This document shows, piece after piece, positions 11,720 to 22,874 of a stretch of 64,000 bases of DNA. The position numbers were made by a program, and so were the translations under genes. Below the pieces are notes generated by a model. It made no database searches. It saw only the letters and a list, made by a program, of their open reading frames with translations, and had not been told where the DNA came from. Where the stretch lies: positions 744,001-808,000 of the forward strand of contig JAKFAO010000009.1 of NCBI GenBank assembly GCA_021527695.1, given 5' to 3'. Within the stretch, counting starts at the first letter, position 1; every line of letters begins with the position of its first letter. The stretch comes from Naematelia aurantialba. Its lineage: Eukaryota; Basidiomycota; Tremellomycetes; Tremellales; Naemateliaceae.

Positions 11720-14700
11720 TTATGCGGCCACTCTCCTCTGTCCCATGGCCCCGCCAAGTCCACTCTGGAATCCACGGCCGCGCCCACGTCCGCGATATGT
11801 TCCTGTGATATCAGCTCGGCTACTGTTTAATTCTGACAAGCTCTTGTGGGTAGATTCACGTGACGCAGAGAACGGAGGAAAGTCTATACAGCGTTAACTC
11901 ACCTCTCGTCCCTCCTCTCCGCTCTGTCCTTCCCCTCGCCGCACCGTCCGTCCCACCCGTCTGCCCCCTCTCTTCACCACGATTCTGCGACCCGAGTTTC
12001 TGGTCCAGCGTCTTCTCGTTCTGCTCCAGCAACACCGATGCCCTCTCCGCCAGTTGCTGCGACAATCGCTGCACCTCACTTTGTTCCACCCGATGGAAAA
12101 TGACCACCCCATCGATAGGATCCAGCGAAGCGGCCAGCTCGTCGGAATAAATCATGCGTGAGATGATCGAGTTGATCGATGGGACCGAAAGAGAGAAGGT
12201 AGTACTGAGATGCTCGAGGGACAGAGAGGCGTAGAACGACGAGTAGGTGAACAGGTATGTCCGCAGACCCTCTTCTTGAATTTTCCTAGACAAAAAATCA
12301 GCGCCGATTGCTACTATGTATGGTACGTTTAGAGACAAAGACAAGACATACTTGGCAAGCATGTCTCGCACTTCCTCAACGTTATCTAATAGTGTCCACA
12401 CTTTGATTGTGAGGATCAACTCTTTCGCCTTTTCCCATTCACCACCCTGAAGCGCTTTGCTCGCCTTGATAATGTGGTCTCGCGTGTTCTCCGGTGGACC
12501 CATGAACGCCTGTCGTTCTGCCATGTCGAGAAGTCGCTTGAACGTCTTGCTGGCGATACGTCTGCGCTGTTCCTCGGTGTCGGCCGCCGCGAGGAGCGGG
12601 ACCTCGATAAGCATGCATGATGTGAGGTAGGCCGCCTCGAGAAGCTCGATGTTCAGGTGCATGTGGAAAGGAAGCAGTCGGCGTTTCTCCACGAGTTCTT
12701 GCTCGGGTGACAATTGTGCATTGTATCGCTGGATCGATTGCGCGAGAAGCTCCTTCTGCCGTTGAGTCGAGAACATCTCTGCGAGGATGGTCTGGCATTC
12801 AACGATGAATCCTTTGCGGAACGCAGCGAGGCCAAGCTGCATAACGGCCCGGTTGTAGAGGATCTGAGTAATGACGTCGGCGTGTTGTACCGTGTCTTGC
12901 AGATGCGACATGAGAAGAAGATCGCGTGCCTGGTGGTATCGACCGTGAGAGGCGTGGTTGAAAATGTGAGTCAGGATCGCACGGGCTCGCAGTAAAGGTG
13001 CGTCGGACTGGTAGATGAAGACGCAAAGGAGATGGACAAGACCAGATGGGTCGCGCGAAACACCAAACGGTGTCACTTGCGACTTCAGTTCAGTCGAAGC
13101 CTCTGCGACAGCAGCCTCAAAGTGGTCGATGACAACATCAGGCTATTCACATCAGTCAAGCGTCTAGATGAAGCAGGCAGCGCACCTTGGCATAGATGTG
13201 CTCGAGGCGGCGCATAACGGCTCGAGCAATCTGGTCGGACCATGTTTCTCGCTCGAAAAGCGCCTGCGCCTTCACGATTGTCACATACAAGGGCAGTTCT
13301 TCACGCAGACGCTCAATGTAGTCGGAACCTTTGTCGTGCGCGTCAGTATGTTGTAGGGTTTTCGTGAACTATCTGACGTTAGTCATGCTTTGACTTGGAA
13401 GCTGGTTACTTACCTCGTTATCGAGGTTTTCAAGCATGCCGATGATACTACCGGCAACAATGACGCGCTGAGTCTTGCCACCCACGACGGTCGGTTCGCG
13501 GTCTACCAGGTCATCATACTCCTCCGTCTGCTCTTGCACAACGTAATCTGGCTCTTGCAGGAGAAGCGAGACCAAGGCGTCCATCTCGTGCAGGCAAGAG
13601 ACCCAAGAATCATGAGGGATCGAGATGAGACTTTGCGAGTAGTCGAGACGGGCGGGAATGAGGGCAAGGTAGACACGAATGCGTTGATAAGTAGTGGTGG
13701 ACACTTCCAGGAGTTTGGACAGGATACGAATAGTCTCGGCTCGATCGGTGCTCTGTGAGTTATTAGTGATCTGACCAAAGACTAGGTGTATTGACACGCA
13801 CCTTCCGACCACGGGCCTCGAAAATATCACGCAACGTGCGGAAGACGCCCTCGGTGGTCAAATTGAGTGCCTTGCCACCCTTGCCAATGGTCATGAAGTC
13901 GGCTCCGTCCGCTTCGCCGTCTCCTGCTTGAGTTACAGTCTTCTTTGGTGCCTTTACAGGTGCCGGGACAGCGTTCGCAGATTCGTAAGCAGAGGTGTAC
14001 GCAGCAGGGTCCTGCGAGAGTCAGTCAAAACTCGCATATGGCTTCGCAGGTCCCACCTCGTGGTATGTTTTCAAGACTGCCTCAAACTCCTTGCCCTTCT
14101 TCTTTAATGTCTGTTTGAGCCCGTTCAGAGCCTTTGCTTTGACCGGTGCCATCTTCTTCTCGGCGGCCTTTTCAGAAGCGATGGTGCTGTTGACCCCTTG
14201 TTCGAGCTCGACGAGTGTCTGCAGGAATGTTGGGGGGATGTGGCCAGCTGGCGGGATGGGAGATGAGATCATGGAGGCCTGATGCCTGCCAATGAACCGA
14301 AGGAGTTTGTCAAGTTCTGCGATGATCAGTGAAGGCGTATGAAATTGATAATGAGCACGGACCACTGGAAGCCAAGACCCAATCGTTGGACGCCCCATTG
14401 GCGCTTTTGGTAGCATTTTGAATGTTGTGGATGGCTGCATCCATCTCGGCAAACCTGCAGCCATCAGCATCACGGCCCCAACCAAGGGCACAAGACGCTC
14501 ACCGTTTGTCCTTTGCACTTAGAACGATGGTTTTGTCTTCCTCGTCTGATTCTTCGTCGGACGATGCAGCACCTTTCAAGAACCGGTTCGCCATGTTCTA
14601 CCATTCATCAGCTTGTGATAATCCCAGAGAACCCGATACTGACTTGTCTGGCATCATCGCTGTCGTCCCCGCTCAATTCGTTCTCCTCTTCCTCCTCCTC

Positions 14701-14880
14701 GCTCTCACTCTCGCTCTCATCGCTTCCATCTTTTTCAAACATGGACATCGAGTATTTCCCCTTCTTCACTGGAGCGGGCTTACGTTCCTGCTCCGACTCG
14801 CTGCCGGAAGAGCCAATGGACTCCTCATCACTGTCGGTGTCCGAGTCCGAGGCGTTGCCTAATTTCGCAAAGAATGACAT
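11720..14880 (-). CDS. NIP1: Eukaryotic translation initiation factor 3 subunit C
   Basis: eIF3c, a core subunit of the eIF3 complex that binds the 40S subunit and contacts eIF1 and eIF5. The start [14 protein letters not shown] is followed by a long acidic Ser/Glu-rich tract and [12 protein letters not shown], as in other eIF3c proteins. The middle contains [13 protein letters not shown] and [15 protein letters not shown]; the C-terminal PCI/winged-helix region includes [25 protein letters not shown] and [15 protein letters not shown]. Several short introns interrupt it. The last one runs 11902-11803 and joins (phase 1) to a small exon 11802-11720 encoding [15 protein letters not shown] and ending at TAA, so the protein ends in an Arg/Gly tail and not in the frame that reads through to 11856. 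Estimated length about 880 aa. Confidence 0.93.
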
Positions 14881-15798
14881 TTTGGGTGGTAGTGCGCGCT
14901 GAATTCGTGCGTTTTGTGCGAATCAAGGTCCGCGCGTCAAGATGTTGGATTACCTGCACGGGATTGTCGTCGCAGAGTGAAAGCACTGGGCACTGACAGT
15001 GACGATCAATGGCCTGCGACTGGACCGTTGCGACTTTGCGACTTTTGGACCATGGATGAAAAGGCAGCTGAACAGAAATCATCGTCGCGGAGAATTTACC
15101 GAAACGCCGAGGCTGTGTGGCGTTTCAAGTACAAGCGGCGCCTCGGTAACTTGGCTACAGCAGCTGCTTGCATCTTTACTACTTTTTGTAGCATACAGAG
15201 TGACGATAAGCGGGGTTAGTTGAAGCATGTTTGGACTTGGATCACAGTCTCGCTATGTACCGCTGCTGTTTAAGACGGCTTCACGGCGCCGACACACAAG
15301 ACTGATAGAGTGCCCCCTCACTTGGGACGATAACCTGGAATTGCCTTGCATGTTCGAGGTTTTAGTCTGATATATGCAGATATGATATGCATTGTTGCCC
15401 GCTCCCCGCCGATTCTCTGCGACCACCTCGTCGTCGAGGCTGTTCGGCTCGCTCGTTGTCGATCGTCACTATTCGGGCATGTGGCCATGCCAGCCCGTCG
15501 GCTCAGGTCCAATTTGGCCGTGAAACGCGGCGTGGGCCGCCAAAACGTCATCCCGAGCCTCGGTGTTGGTTCGGCATCGAGCGCTGATGTTTCGTCTTAC
15601 CACTCGGCATAGGGTTTATATGCATCGTACTGTGTTTTGTTTTTTCTTCTTCATCGCACTAACCATACAGCACTGTCTGATCATTGTTACTCTCTCCTGC
15701 AGACTCTATATTAGCCCCCTGTCCACTGCGAGTGCCAGACCAAAATCGCCAGCTCAATCCCAATATCTTTGCGCGTGTCCAGTGGCCCACTGCCTAGG
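14881..15798. other. Divergent intergenic region between eIF3c and the hydrolase gene
   Basis: 918 nt, no recognisable coding frame. A pyrimidine-rich segment near 15640-15700 precedes the hydrolase start and fits a leader or promoter. Confidence 0.5.
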
Positions 15799-18350
15799 AT
15801 GTCAGCGACTGCGACCGCGTCTCTGCCTGCTACGCGCATTGGCACGCCAACCCTTCCTGCACGATTATCGACTCCGCCACCACCTCCGCCTTCCAAAGCC
15901 GTGCCCACAGACTTTCGATCCTCCCTCAGTGCATGGTGGAACAACTCGTCTTACCAAGATGCAAGAGTGGCCGAGGAACGCCTCTTGCGCCGCTTGTCGA
16001 TGTTTGAGCCCTCCCCTGCTGTGCCAGTTGTAACCAAGGGCTGGTTTGGCGGTGGAGGAGGCAGTCATACAGGGGATGTAGCGACCACAACGTCGTTGTT
16101 GTCGCCCTCAGCTACGGCTTTGGGCAATGCGAGAGCCGGAGACGAGGTCGTGCCTCCTTTATCCCTGCCGGGCAAGTCTGGGCTCATAGCGACGCTGCGC
16201 AACGTATTTGTGCCTACTCCAGATCCAGCACAAGCGCCAGCTCACCCCGCCGACTCTCTCCCAGAAGAGTCGGCGGCGGGAGACCCTACACTGTCCTCGA
16301 CGTCGCTGCCACGTACCAAACATGGCGAGAAGAAGCATCACGGGCACCACCTGCATCTTCACGGGAAGAAGGGGGACCATAAGCATGCCGATTACATCAA
16401 TACCCTCGAGCTGTCTACGCCGGAGAACTCGAACTCAAAGGAAGCTGTCGTTGTGCTGCACGGCTATGCGGCTGCTCTTGGGTGAGTTGTACCTTCTGGA
16501 TTATATCCAGTTCCGCTACTCCGTACCCACCATTATTCTTCTTGTCCCCTCCGACCCTGCCCAAAACATTTTCTTCTTGTCGCATACGATCTTGTCCAAT
16601 ATCAAATGCCCATCCCTTAATGTCTCTATTAGCTCATCCACATCGTGGACCACTGCGTGTCTGCGTAGGGTTTGCTGACTTGGCAGCTTCTTCTACCGCA
16701 ATTGGGACGCTGTAGCGACCGCTGGCAACTCGACCGGGCGTCGGACCTTCTTTCTCGACTGGCTAGGCATGGGTCTCTCCTCACGACCTTCTCCTTCCCT
16801 GCTTTCATCACCACCCAACACCCCGATCCCAGCTCGCGTCTCACGAGCCGAGCATTTCTTCCTCGCCTCTCTTGATTCATGGCGCCAAGCAGCTGGGTTA
16901 GACAAGATGGTCCTCGTCGGCCATTCATTAGGCGGGTATCTCGCCTCTGCGTACGCCGTTCGATATCCAGATCGAGTGAGCGGGTTGATACTCGTTTCGC
17001 CGGCGGGTATCCCGCATGGACCGGAGTATAAGCGGTATCCCCTGACTGGAGAAGCCAGGGAAGAGGCTGCCGATGCGGTGGAGTTGGAGTTGAATACGGA
17101 TCAGAATGAGGTTAGGGGCGAAGCGAAACAGTGGCGAGAATCCAGGGAGAGGAGTTTGGTGAGGAGGAACATGATGAAGTGTGAGTCGTGTGTCTTGTCG
17201 GCTTATCGGGCTTTGATTCTTGAATCTTCCAAGCTGGTGTCTGAATGAAGTGTTCGCCGACCAGTGGCGATGCTGACGGGGTGACAGTCTTCGTATGGGG
17301 GTGGGAAAGAGGCATATCACCCTTCCAATTCCTTCGATCAATGGGACCATGGGGACCGATGTTTGCCGGCAGGTACTCGCTGCGCCGGTTTGCAGCCCAG
17401 AGCGAGGAAGATATCCGGGATTTGCACGCGTATATCTACAACACGAGTATTCTCAAAGGCTCGGGAGAGTATTGTATCTGTGCGTTGTTATCTCTCACCT
17501 TCTGTTCTTTCACCCCCTGTTTCCCTCCTGCTGCAACCGACCTTGTTTCCCTGTTGTCGCCTACTGTTTCCTCGTCGAGCTAGCAGTCACCAATGCCCAC
17601 CTGCATGGCTGACCTCGTATAGCGCACATCCTCGCACCAGGCGCATACGCACGAGTGCCAATTGTCGACCGGATAACACAAGTCAAAGTGCCCGTGACGT
17701 TCCTCTGTGAGTTGGACTTTCGTGACGCAACGATGAGGACGTTGGCTGATCATGTTGCCGTAGATGGAGATAATGATTGTTAGTGCCATTTCATCACCGT
17801 GCGCTCTCGCAACGACTCGAGTTATTTGTTGCCCTCCTGAGAGTATCCGATGTGGTAGACAGCCAGCAACCGCTCAGACACATCGATATTGGCCCAACGT
17901 CCTTCCGTCCTCCTTCCTTCCTTCCTTCCTCCTTCCTTCTTTCCTTCCTTCCTATCTCGCTTGCTTCTTTGCTTACGCTCTTCCTTCTTGCCTTTCTTCC
18001 CTCGTTCCTCCCTACTTCATTATTCCAAGTCAACAATTCAGACCTTGTGGCCGGAGACTGCGAGACGAGACACGAGAAACCTCGAAGCTGACTCTACAGG
18101 GATGGACGTCGACGGCGGTACGGCCTCTGTCGCCGCACTCAAAGAAGCAGGCAACAACCAGGGCGCGGTCCACGTCGTACCCAAGGCAGGACACCATCTG
18201 TACCTCGATAACCCAGAAGTCACGAACCGGCTCATCAGCGAGGCGATCAAGGCTCTGCCGCCGCCTGTACAATCTTCACCGGCACAGTCGACGCCCGCTA
18301 CGCCGTCACGGTCTACAGCAACACCGGCACCGGCTCCCGTTAACACCTAG
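15799..18350 (+). CDS. Alpha/beta hydrolase of the CLD1/ABHD4-ABHD5 family
   Basis: Members act on phospholipids, for example yeast Cld1 deacylates mitochondrial cardiolipin. The start ATG at 15799 opens a Pro/Ser/His-rich leader of about 200 aa with a His-Lys run near its end. The hydrolase core follows: VVLHGYAAALGFFYRNWD, FFLDWLGMG, nucleophile elbow VGHSLGGYLAS, WGWERGISPFQFLRSMGP, acid region FLYGDNDWMD and HHLYLDNP, whose H-x4-D pattern is typical of this family. Ser, Asp and His of the triad are all present. There are six or so exons; the intron at 17779-18099 (321 nt) is unusually long and contains a TTCC microsatellite. A Pro/Ala/Thr-rich tail ends the protein. The N-terminal leader might be a mitochondrial targeting region but is not clearly amphipathic. 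Substrate not determinable. Confidence 0.85.
17779..18099 (+). other. Long (321 nt) intron of the hydrolase gene
   Basis: Donor GTTAGT after GATAATGATT, acceptor CTGACTCTACAG. Splicing restores GDNDWMDVDGG. It is about five times longer than most introns here, apparently because of the internal TTCC tract. Confidence 0.8.
17901..17953 (+). repeat. TTCC microsatellite
   Basis: Imperfect CCTTCCTTCC run inside the long hydrolase intron. Confidence 0.85.
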
Positions 18351-19023
18351 GCTACATCACCTGGAGTCTGAACTGTGTCTACACTGACTAGAGGTCAGCG
18401 GGTCAGCGGGTCAGCGGGTCAGTGGGTGACGGTGACGATGGCTGCGGTGGATAGATCTAGATGTAGTCAGTAGATTGGAGACGGTAGATTGTAGGCAGAT
18501 CGTTGTCGTAGATGGTTGTGTCAGGTGCTAGAGTGTCCATCGTGGTCGAAGCTTCATTGGCATATTGCATATTGCATCGTTCAGCTCAAGCTCCACGTCT
18601 AGGCGGACTGGTTTGAAAGGCCAGGCAGATGTCATAGATGTACAGGAGCTTACAGAGTAGATCGCCCGTCATGCGCGGTGAATCGCAATGGATGGGTAGA
18701 GGCCAGACGGCGCCAAGAGAGTGGACGACTATTGCATGGTGATCCACGTATATCCCTCCTATGTCTGTACAGTATCAACATGCAGGGTATGCACCTGTCT
18801 AGTGAGTATCGGCGTGTCGAGCTCCGGCAGCCAGGAGCCAACTGCAGAGGGCCTAGGGGAAGGGAATTTAGTAGTATCTGCCACGGATCAGTGACCGTTC
18901 TGGGGTGCGATAGAGCGGACTGAAAGATGAGAGCGAAATGCTGCCGGATTACGATCGTGATGGGGTATCACGGTTGCAAGGGTTATCGCCACTGAGAAGG
19001 AGAAGAAATATCACGCCGACGAC
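18351..19023. other. Convergent intergenic region, hydrolase / ERF4-like
   Basis: 673 nt between two 3' ends. It holds the GGGTCAGC repeat and otherwise nothing I recognise. Confidence 0.45.
18393..18425 (+). repeat. 8-nt tandem repeat GGGTCAGC, about 4 copies
   Basis: Four adjacent copies of GGGTCAGC with minor variation, just after the hydrolase stop codon. Confidence 0.85.
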
Positions 19024-20481
19024 TCACTCAATCTCGAGCTGTGCCGCCCGCGTGTCAGCCTCTCTCTCCACAGCACCACAAATGGTGAACGCGTAGACTG
19101 GGTAACCCTACTCACAAACTGCAACGCCACCTCACGGGGGCTCTTGACCCACAGGCCGTGTTTCTCGAATACCTCGGCGTTGGCGCGTTGAATTGCGCTT
19201 TCGGCATCTTGCAGGCCCTGCATGATCGCTTCAGCGACAGAGACAGCGGCGGCGGATTGGCCGCGGTATGCACGGCCCTCTTTCTGCGAAAACAAGGGAC
19301 GAATATGGTGGATGAAATATAACAGTGGCAAGAAGGACGTACCCGCTCAAAATGCGAGGTCCGCCATAGTAGGCTCGTCCACCACGTCGCGATGGCCAAG
19401 ATATTATCGATCACAGCCCCGCGGACCGAGTAGGCCGCAGCGACGCGCATGTTGAGGTCATGGATGAATGCATGCCATTGGTCCGGCGAAATCTGCCTGT
19501 CAGCGAGCCGTGAAGCAGGAGCGAAGCCCGGTTGCCGAGTAGACGCGTCCGAGGCAAGCGAGCTGGTACGTACTCGATCTTCGAGCTCGACAGGTAGCTC
19601 AGTCTTGAACCTACCGACGGCGTCGTTAGTCCCGAATATCAGCGACGCCAGCCGGTCGGCACCACAAGTGCCGTACAGAACCGTGCAGAGCCACACATCG
19701 ACACGGAAGGAGAAGCTGGGAACGCAAACGCACTGGCAGACCTCACCGCCGGTCCAGTCCCTTTCAACGCGCAAGACCTCTTTCGGGAGATGCACGCCGA
19801 TCGTCCCTGTCACCGGTTGGCCAAAGTACGATGCGTCCGGGAGGTCGGGGGCGGTGTGCGCGTAGTTGGACCGTATAGGCCTATATCGTATCAGCTCCAT
19901 CTCGTATGTAAGACCTTGCGAGCAGTCCAATCAGTGTCTTTCAATGTATTGTCTTGCCTTGTCCCTCGAAAGGCGCAAGTGACAACCGACTCTGGACACT
20001 ACGATATTGGTCACTGGGACCGGACTCACCCATGCCCCCCTCGCCAGCCTTTCAGGTCCTCAGCGACCTTCCGTCCCCATCGCTCCCGCCGCTGTTCCTG
20101 ATACGCCTCCTCCCAGTCTGGCAACGCCGGAGCCGTCTGGTACTTGCCAGCAGGAGAGACGTATCTATCTCCCCCATTGATCCCTGCCGACCCACCGGCA
20201 CTGGCATCTGCACTGCCGCCGCTCGTATTTGGCGGTAAGACTTCCAGGGTGTTTGAGGGCGTGATGTACGAGTTTGTCGGGAGGTTCAGGTCGATTGGAT
20301 TGTGGCTGGCTGTGCCAGCTGGCTGCTGCTCTGGAGATGTGGAGACGGAGGGTCCGAGGGGGTGCGGCGTAACAGGGGGTGGTTGCTGTGACGCCGAGGG
20401 TTGAAGGGGATGGTCAGAGTGGGAGTCAAGACTGGTGAAAGGCGTGTGTGTTGACCCATTCCTGATATGAGGTAGGTTCAT
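19024..20481 (-). CDS. ERF4: ERF4/golgin-A7-like subunit of Ras palmitoyltransferase
   Basis: Erf4 stabilises the DHHC enzyme Erf2 that palmitoylates Ras at the ER/Golgi. The conserved domain is split over several exons: IRYRPIRSNYAHTAPDLPD, FGQPVTGTIGVHLPKEVL, RFKTELPVELEDR, SPDQWHAFIHDLN and VIDNILAIATWWTSLLWRT, then EVFEKHGLWVKSPREVALQF. The terminal exon encodes LEIE followed by TGA at 19026-19024. The N-terminal 140 residues are Pro/Ser/Thr-rich and unstructured. I chose the ATG at 20481 (MNLPHIRNG); an upstream exon supplying an earlier ATG cannot be excluded. The join between the N-terminal exon and the exon starting near 19930 could not be fixed exactly, because the obvious donor and acceptor differ in phase. 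Confidence 0.78.
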
Positions 20482-21087
20482 GTCGTCTAGGACGGTGGTC
20501 TCGTCCTGTAGTGAAGGCGTCTTTGTATGCGCGGTGAACACACAGACCGGATAGAATGGTCGTGGAGTGCTAAGTCGCCGAGCTCGAGTCAGTCGGTACG
20601 CTCAACTATCGCGGATTCCACTGAGCCGCCTGCGGCGCATCGCTTCTATGTAGTGGGTATGCTATAGTGTAACCCTCGAACGAGGTTGCAAACTCGTTGT
20701 GAGGATGAGGGATGGATCAACCGAGACGAAAGCTGAAACGGTCGGGCCGCTTATTCAGGCCGTGAGATGACCGACCGGATTCACTTGTTGTATCACTCTC
20801 TGATGGGTGCGGATCTGTTGGAATGGGCAGGACAGGGTGTACAGCACGTTGCTCTATGCATGGCCTATCGCAACTATCGGTCGTTGTCACGTCGTCCTAC
20901 ATGGTCTCTACATGTACAGAACTGTACATGGTTGTAGGCAAGCAAGAGTGTTGCTCCTTCGTATGTGAAACAAGCTCGGATCGTCGCGTCGCCGGCTGTC
21001 CAGTCGAGATACTGACGAGTCCGACATTGGGGCATTGTGTCCACCGCCACTCGGCGTCTCTCAGTGAATGTCTCAGTGTCGCACGAG
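20482..21087. other. Intergenic region upstream of the ERF4-like gene
   Basis: 606 nt with no recognisable gene. Confidence 0.4.
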
Positions 21088-22299
21088 TCAGTCGTCGTCT
21101 GTGGCGCCGCTGCCGGCTCTGCGCCTCATATCAGTCAACTCGATCCTCTCTCCTCCCGTATCCTCCTTTCTCCGCCGGACCTCGCCTCTACTACGTCTCC
21201 GCCCGGCGCGTGAATACCACCTCCACCATCTCGCAAGCAAGCACAATGCGCCTGCCGTCAGCCCGACTGGTGGAATCCAGCAGGCACGCCACCACCATCC
21301 CGTTGCGCCGCCTTGCTGTGCGCGCCACTTGGCCACTAGGCGGTCCACCTGAGTCGGTCAGCAGAGATCCCAAAGAGTAACGATCACGAATAAGTCGCGG
21401 AGGATATACCGTGAAGGAAGATAAAAGGAGGAGACAGAAGTGGACGGAAAGAAGAAAGGGGACAGAAAAGAAGGGAAAGACGACAGAGGAAGGAGGAAGG
21501 AGGATAGAAGAGGAAAGAACAGATAATGGCTCACCTGAGCATCGAGTTCAGGCAGCGGCCCCGAATTATCAATCACAGCCGTGGCATACTCGAGCTTCTT
21601 GGCCAGAGGCATCTGCGAAGCGATTCGCGCTGCCGCCTGCTGCGGCGTGAGGGGCTTGTTGGCGCCCGCTGGCGGCCGCGCCATCAGTCGAGACATCTGC
21701 AGCCGCTCGTTCCTACACATTCAATCCTTCAGCCGCGCCCCAACACCCCTTCCTACCACCGTACCGCTGCCCGTCGCGTCCGTCAAATCGAATCGGCTTT
21801 GGACTTACACGAAGACCACGACGACCTCGCCGACCCAATACCACAGGCCGGCCTCTACCAACAGCGGCACATCCACGATGACACACCACTCCCCCCTGAG
21901 CCAGTACCGCAGCAGGTCACGCACGATCGCCTGCCGCACTCGCGGGTGCACGACGCGGTTCAACCATCGCCGTTCGTCTGCATCGCGAAACACTATATCC
22001 CCTATTGCGCTGCGGTCGAGCGCGCGACTCGGCCCCCCGTCCGCCGAATGCAGGAGCACCCGGTCCGCACCGAAATGAGACACCACGAGGTCGTACCCCG
22101 ACGTTCCGGGCTCGATGACGGCTCGCGCGAGGTAGTCGGCATCGATGATGGGCAGGTGGTGTGTAGACGACAGGAGGTGCGAGACGGTCGACTTGCCAGA
22201 GGCGATGCCGCCTGTCAGGCCGACGACTACGCTGTGTATCAGCACGCGCCAATGCGAGCTAGTCACAACGTCAGGAGGATGAACCTGCGCACCGAGCAT
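21088..22299 (-). CDS. CAB5: Dephospho-CoA kinase
   Basis: Catalyses the last step of coenzyme A synthesis, phosphorylating the ribose 3'-OH of dephospho-CoA with ATP. The P-loop is VGLTGGIASGKST; IIDADYLARAVIEPG and NRVVHPRVRQAI are family hallmarks, and VIVDVPLLVEAGL precedes the first intron. Exons 22299-21809, 21712-21535 and 21348-21088 close in frame to 309 aa. The second exon gives RLMARPPAGANKPLTPQQA and NSGPLPELDAQ, typical of the C-terminal lid. The third adds VDRLVAKW and then, beyond the usual family end, a Trp-rich hydrophobic stretch (GLTAGALCLLARWW) that could anchor the enzyme in a membrane, as reported for some eukaryotic homologues with membrane attachment. The first 27 residues before the P-loop are long for the family; a shorter spliced start is possible. 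Confidence 0.88.
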
Positions 22300-22874
22300 T
22301 CAGGCCGAGTCTACACCTCGCGACCAACGGGTGCAATAGAAACTCGTGCAGCAGTGCAGACCAGGCGCAGCCAATGATCCCTATGTTGACAAGACAGCTC
22401 TCACACCGCACTCTCAAGCCCTCTCGACGTACTCTATGGTCGTGGACGTCTCGGCCGCACACAGAGACGCCGATATCAAGTCACGTGACGGTGTCATTTC
22501 CTGCAAGTGTCCGGGCTGGGCACAAATCATCGCCGCTTTCCTGCGGTCGCCTATCGCAGCAGTTTACACGCCAAGAAAACCGGCATGAGCAGGAAGGGGC
22601 ATGCAATGAATATCATATGCGTCACCAGAGATAAGATACAGATATGTATGCTGGGTATCGCGCGTAAAAAATACAGGAAAATATCGTGTCTCGCGGCAGC
22701 GCTGAAACTTAGTCCGAATCTGAGAGTGCAATCTGCTTTGATTAGCGTGCACCCGAAACCACTTTCAATACAAGGACAGCGCACAGGCTTTGAAGATTTC
22801 CCACTCTTTGTGCCAGGACCAAAACTGACACCATCAGCTATCCGCCTGTAGTAGAGTATGGGTCAAGTGAGTGC
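22300..22874. other. Intergenic region, CAB5 / MRE11
   Basis: 575 nt upstream of CAB5 and downstream of MRE11; nothing recognisable. Confidence 0.4.

Noticed and set aside
11856..11901. eIF3c ending at the stop codon at 11856
   Set aside because: A GTGAGT donor at 11902 and a CACAG acceptor lead to an Arg/Gly-rich terminal exon typical of eIF3c; the frame beyond the donor is not conserved.
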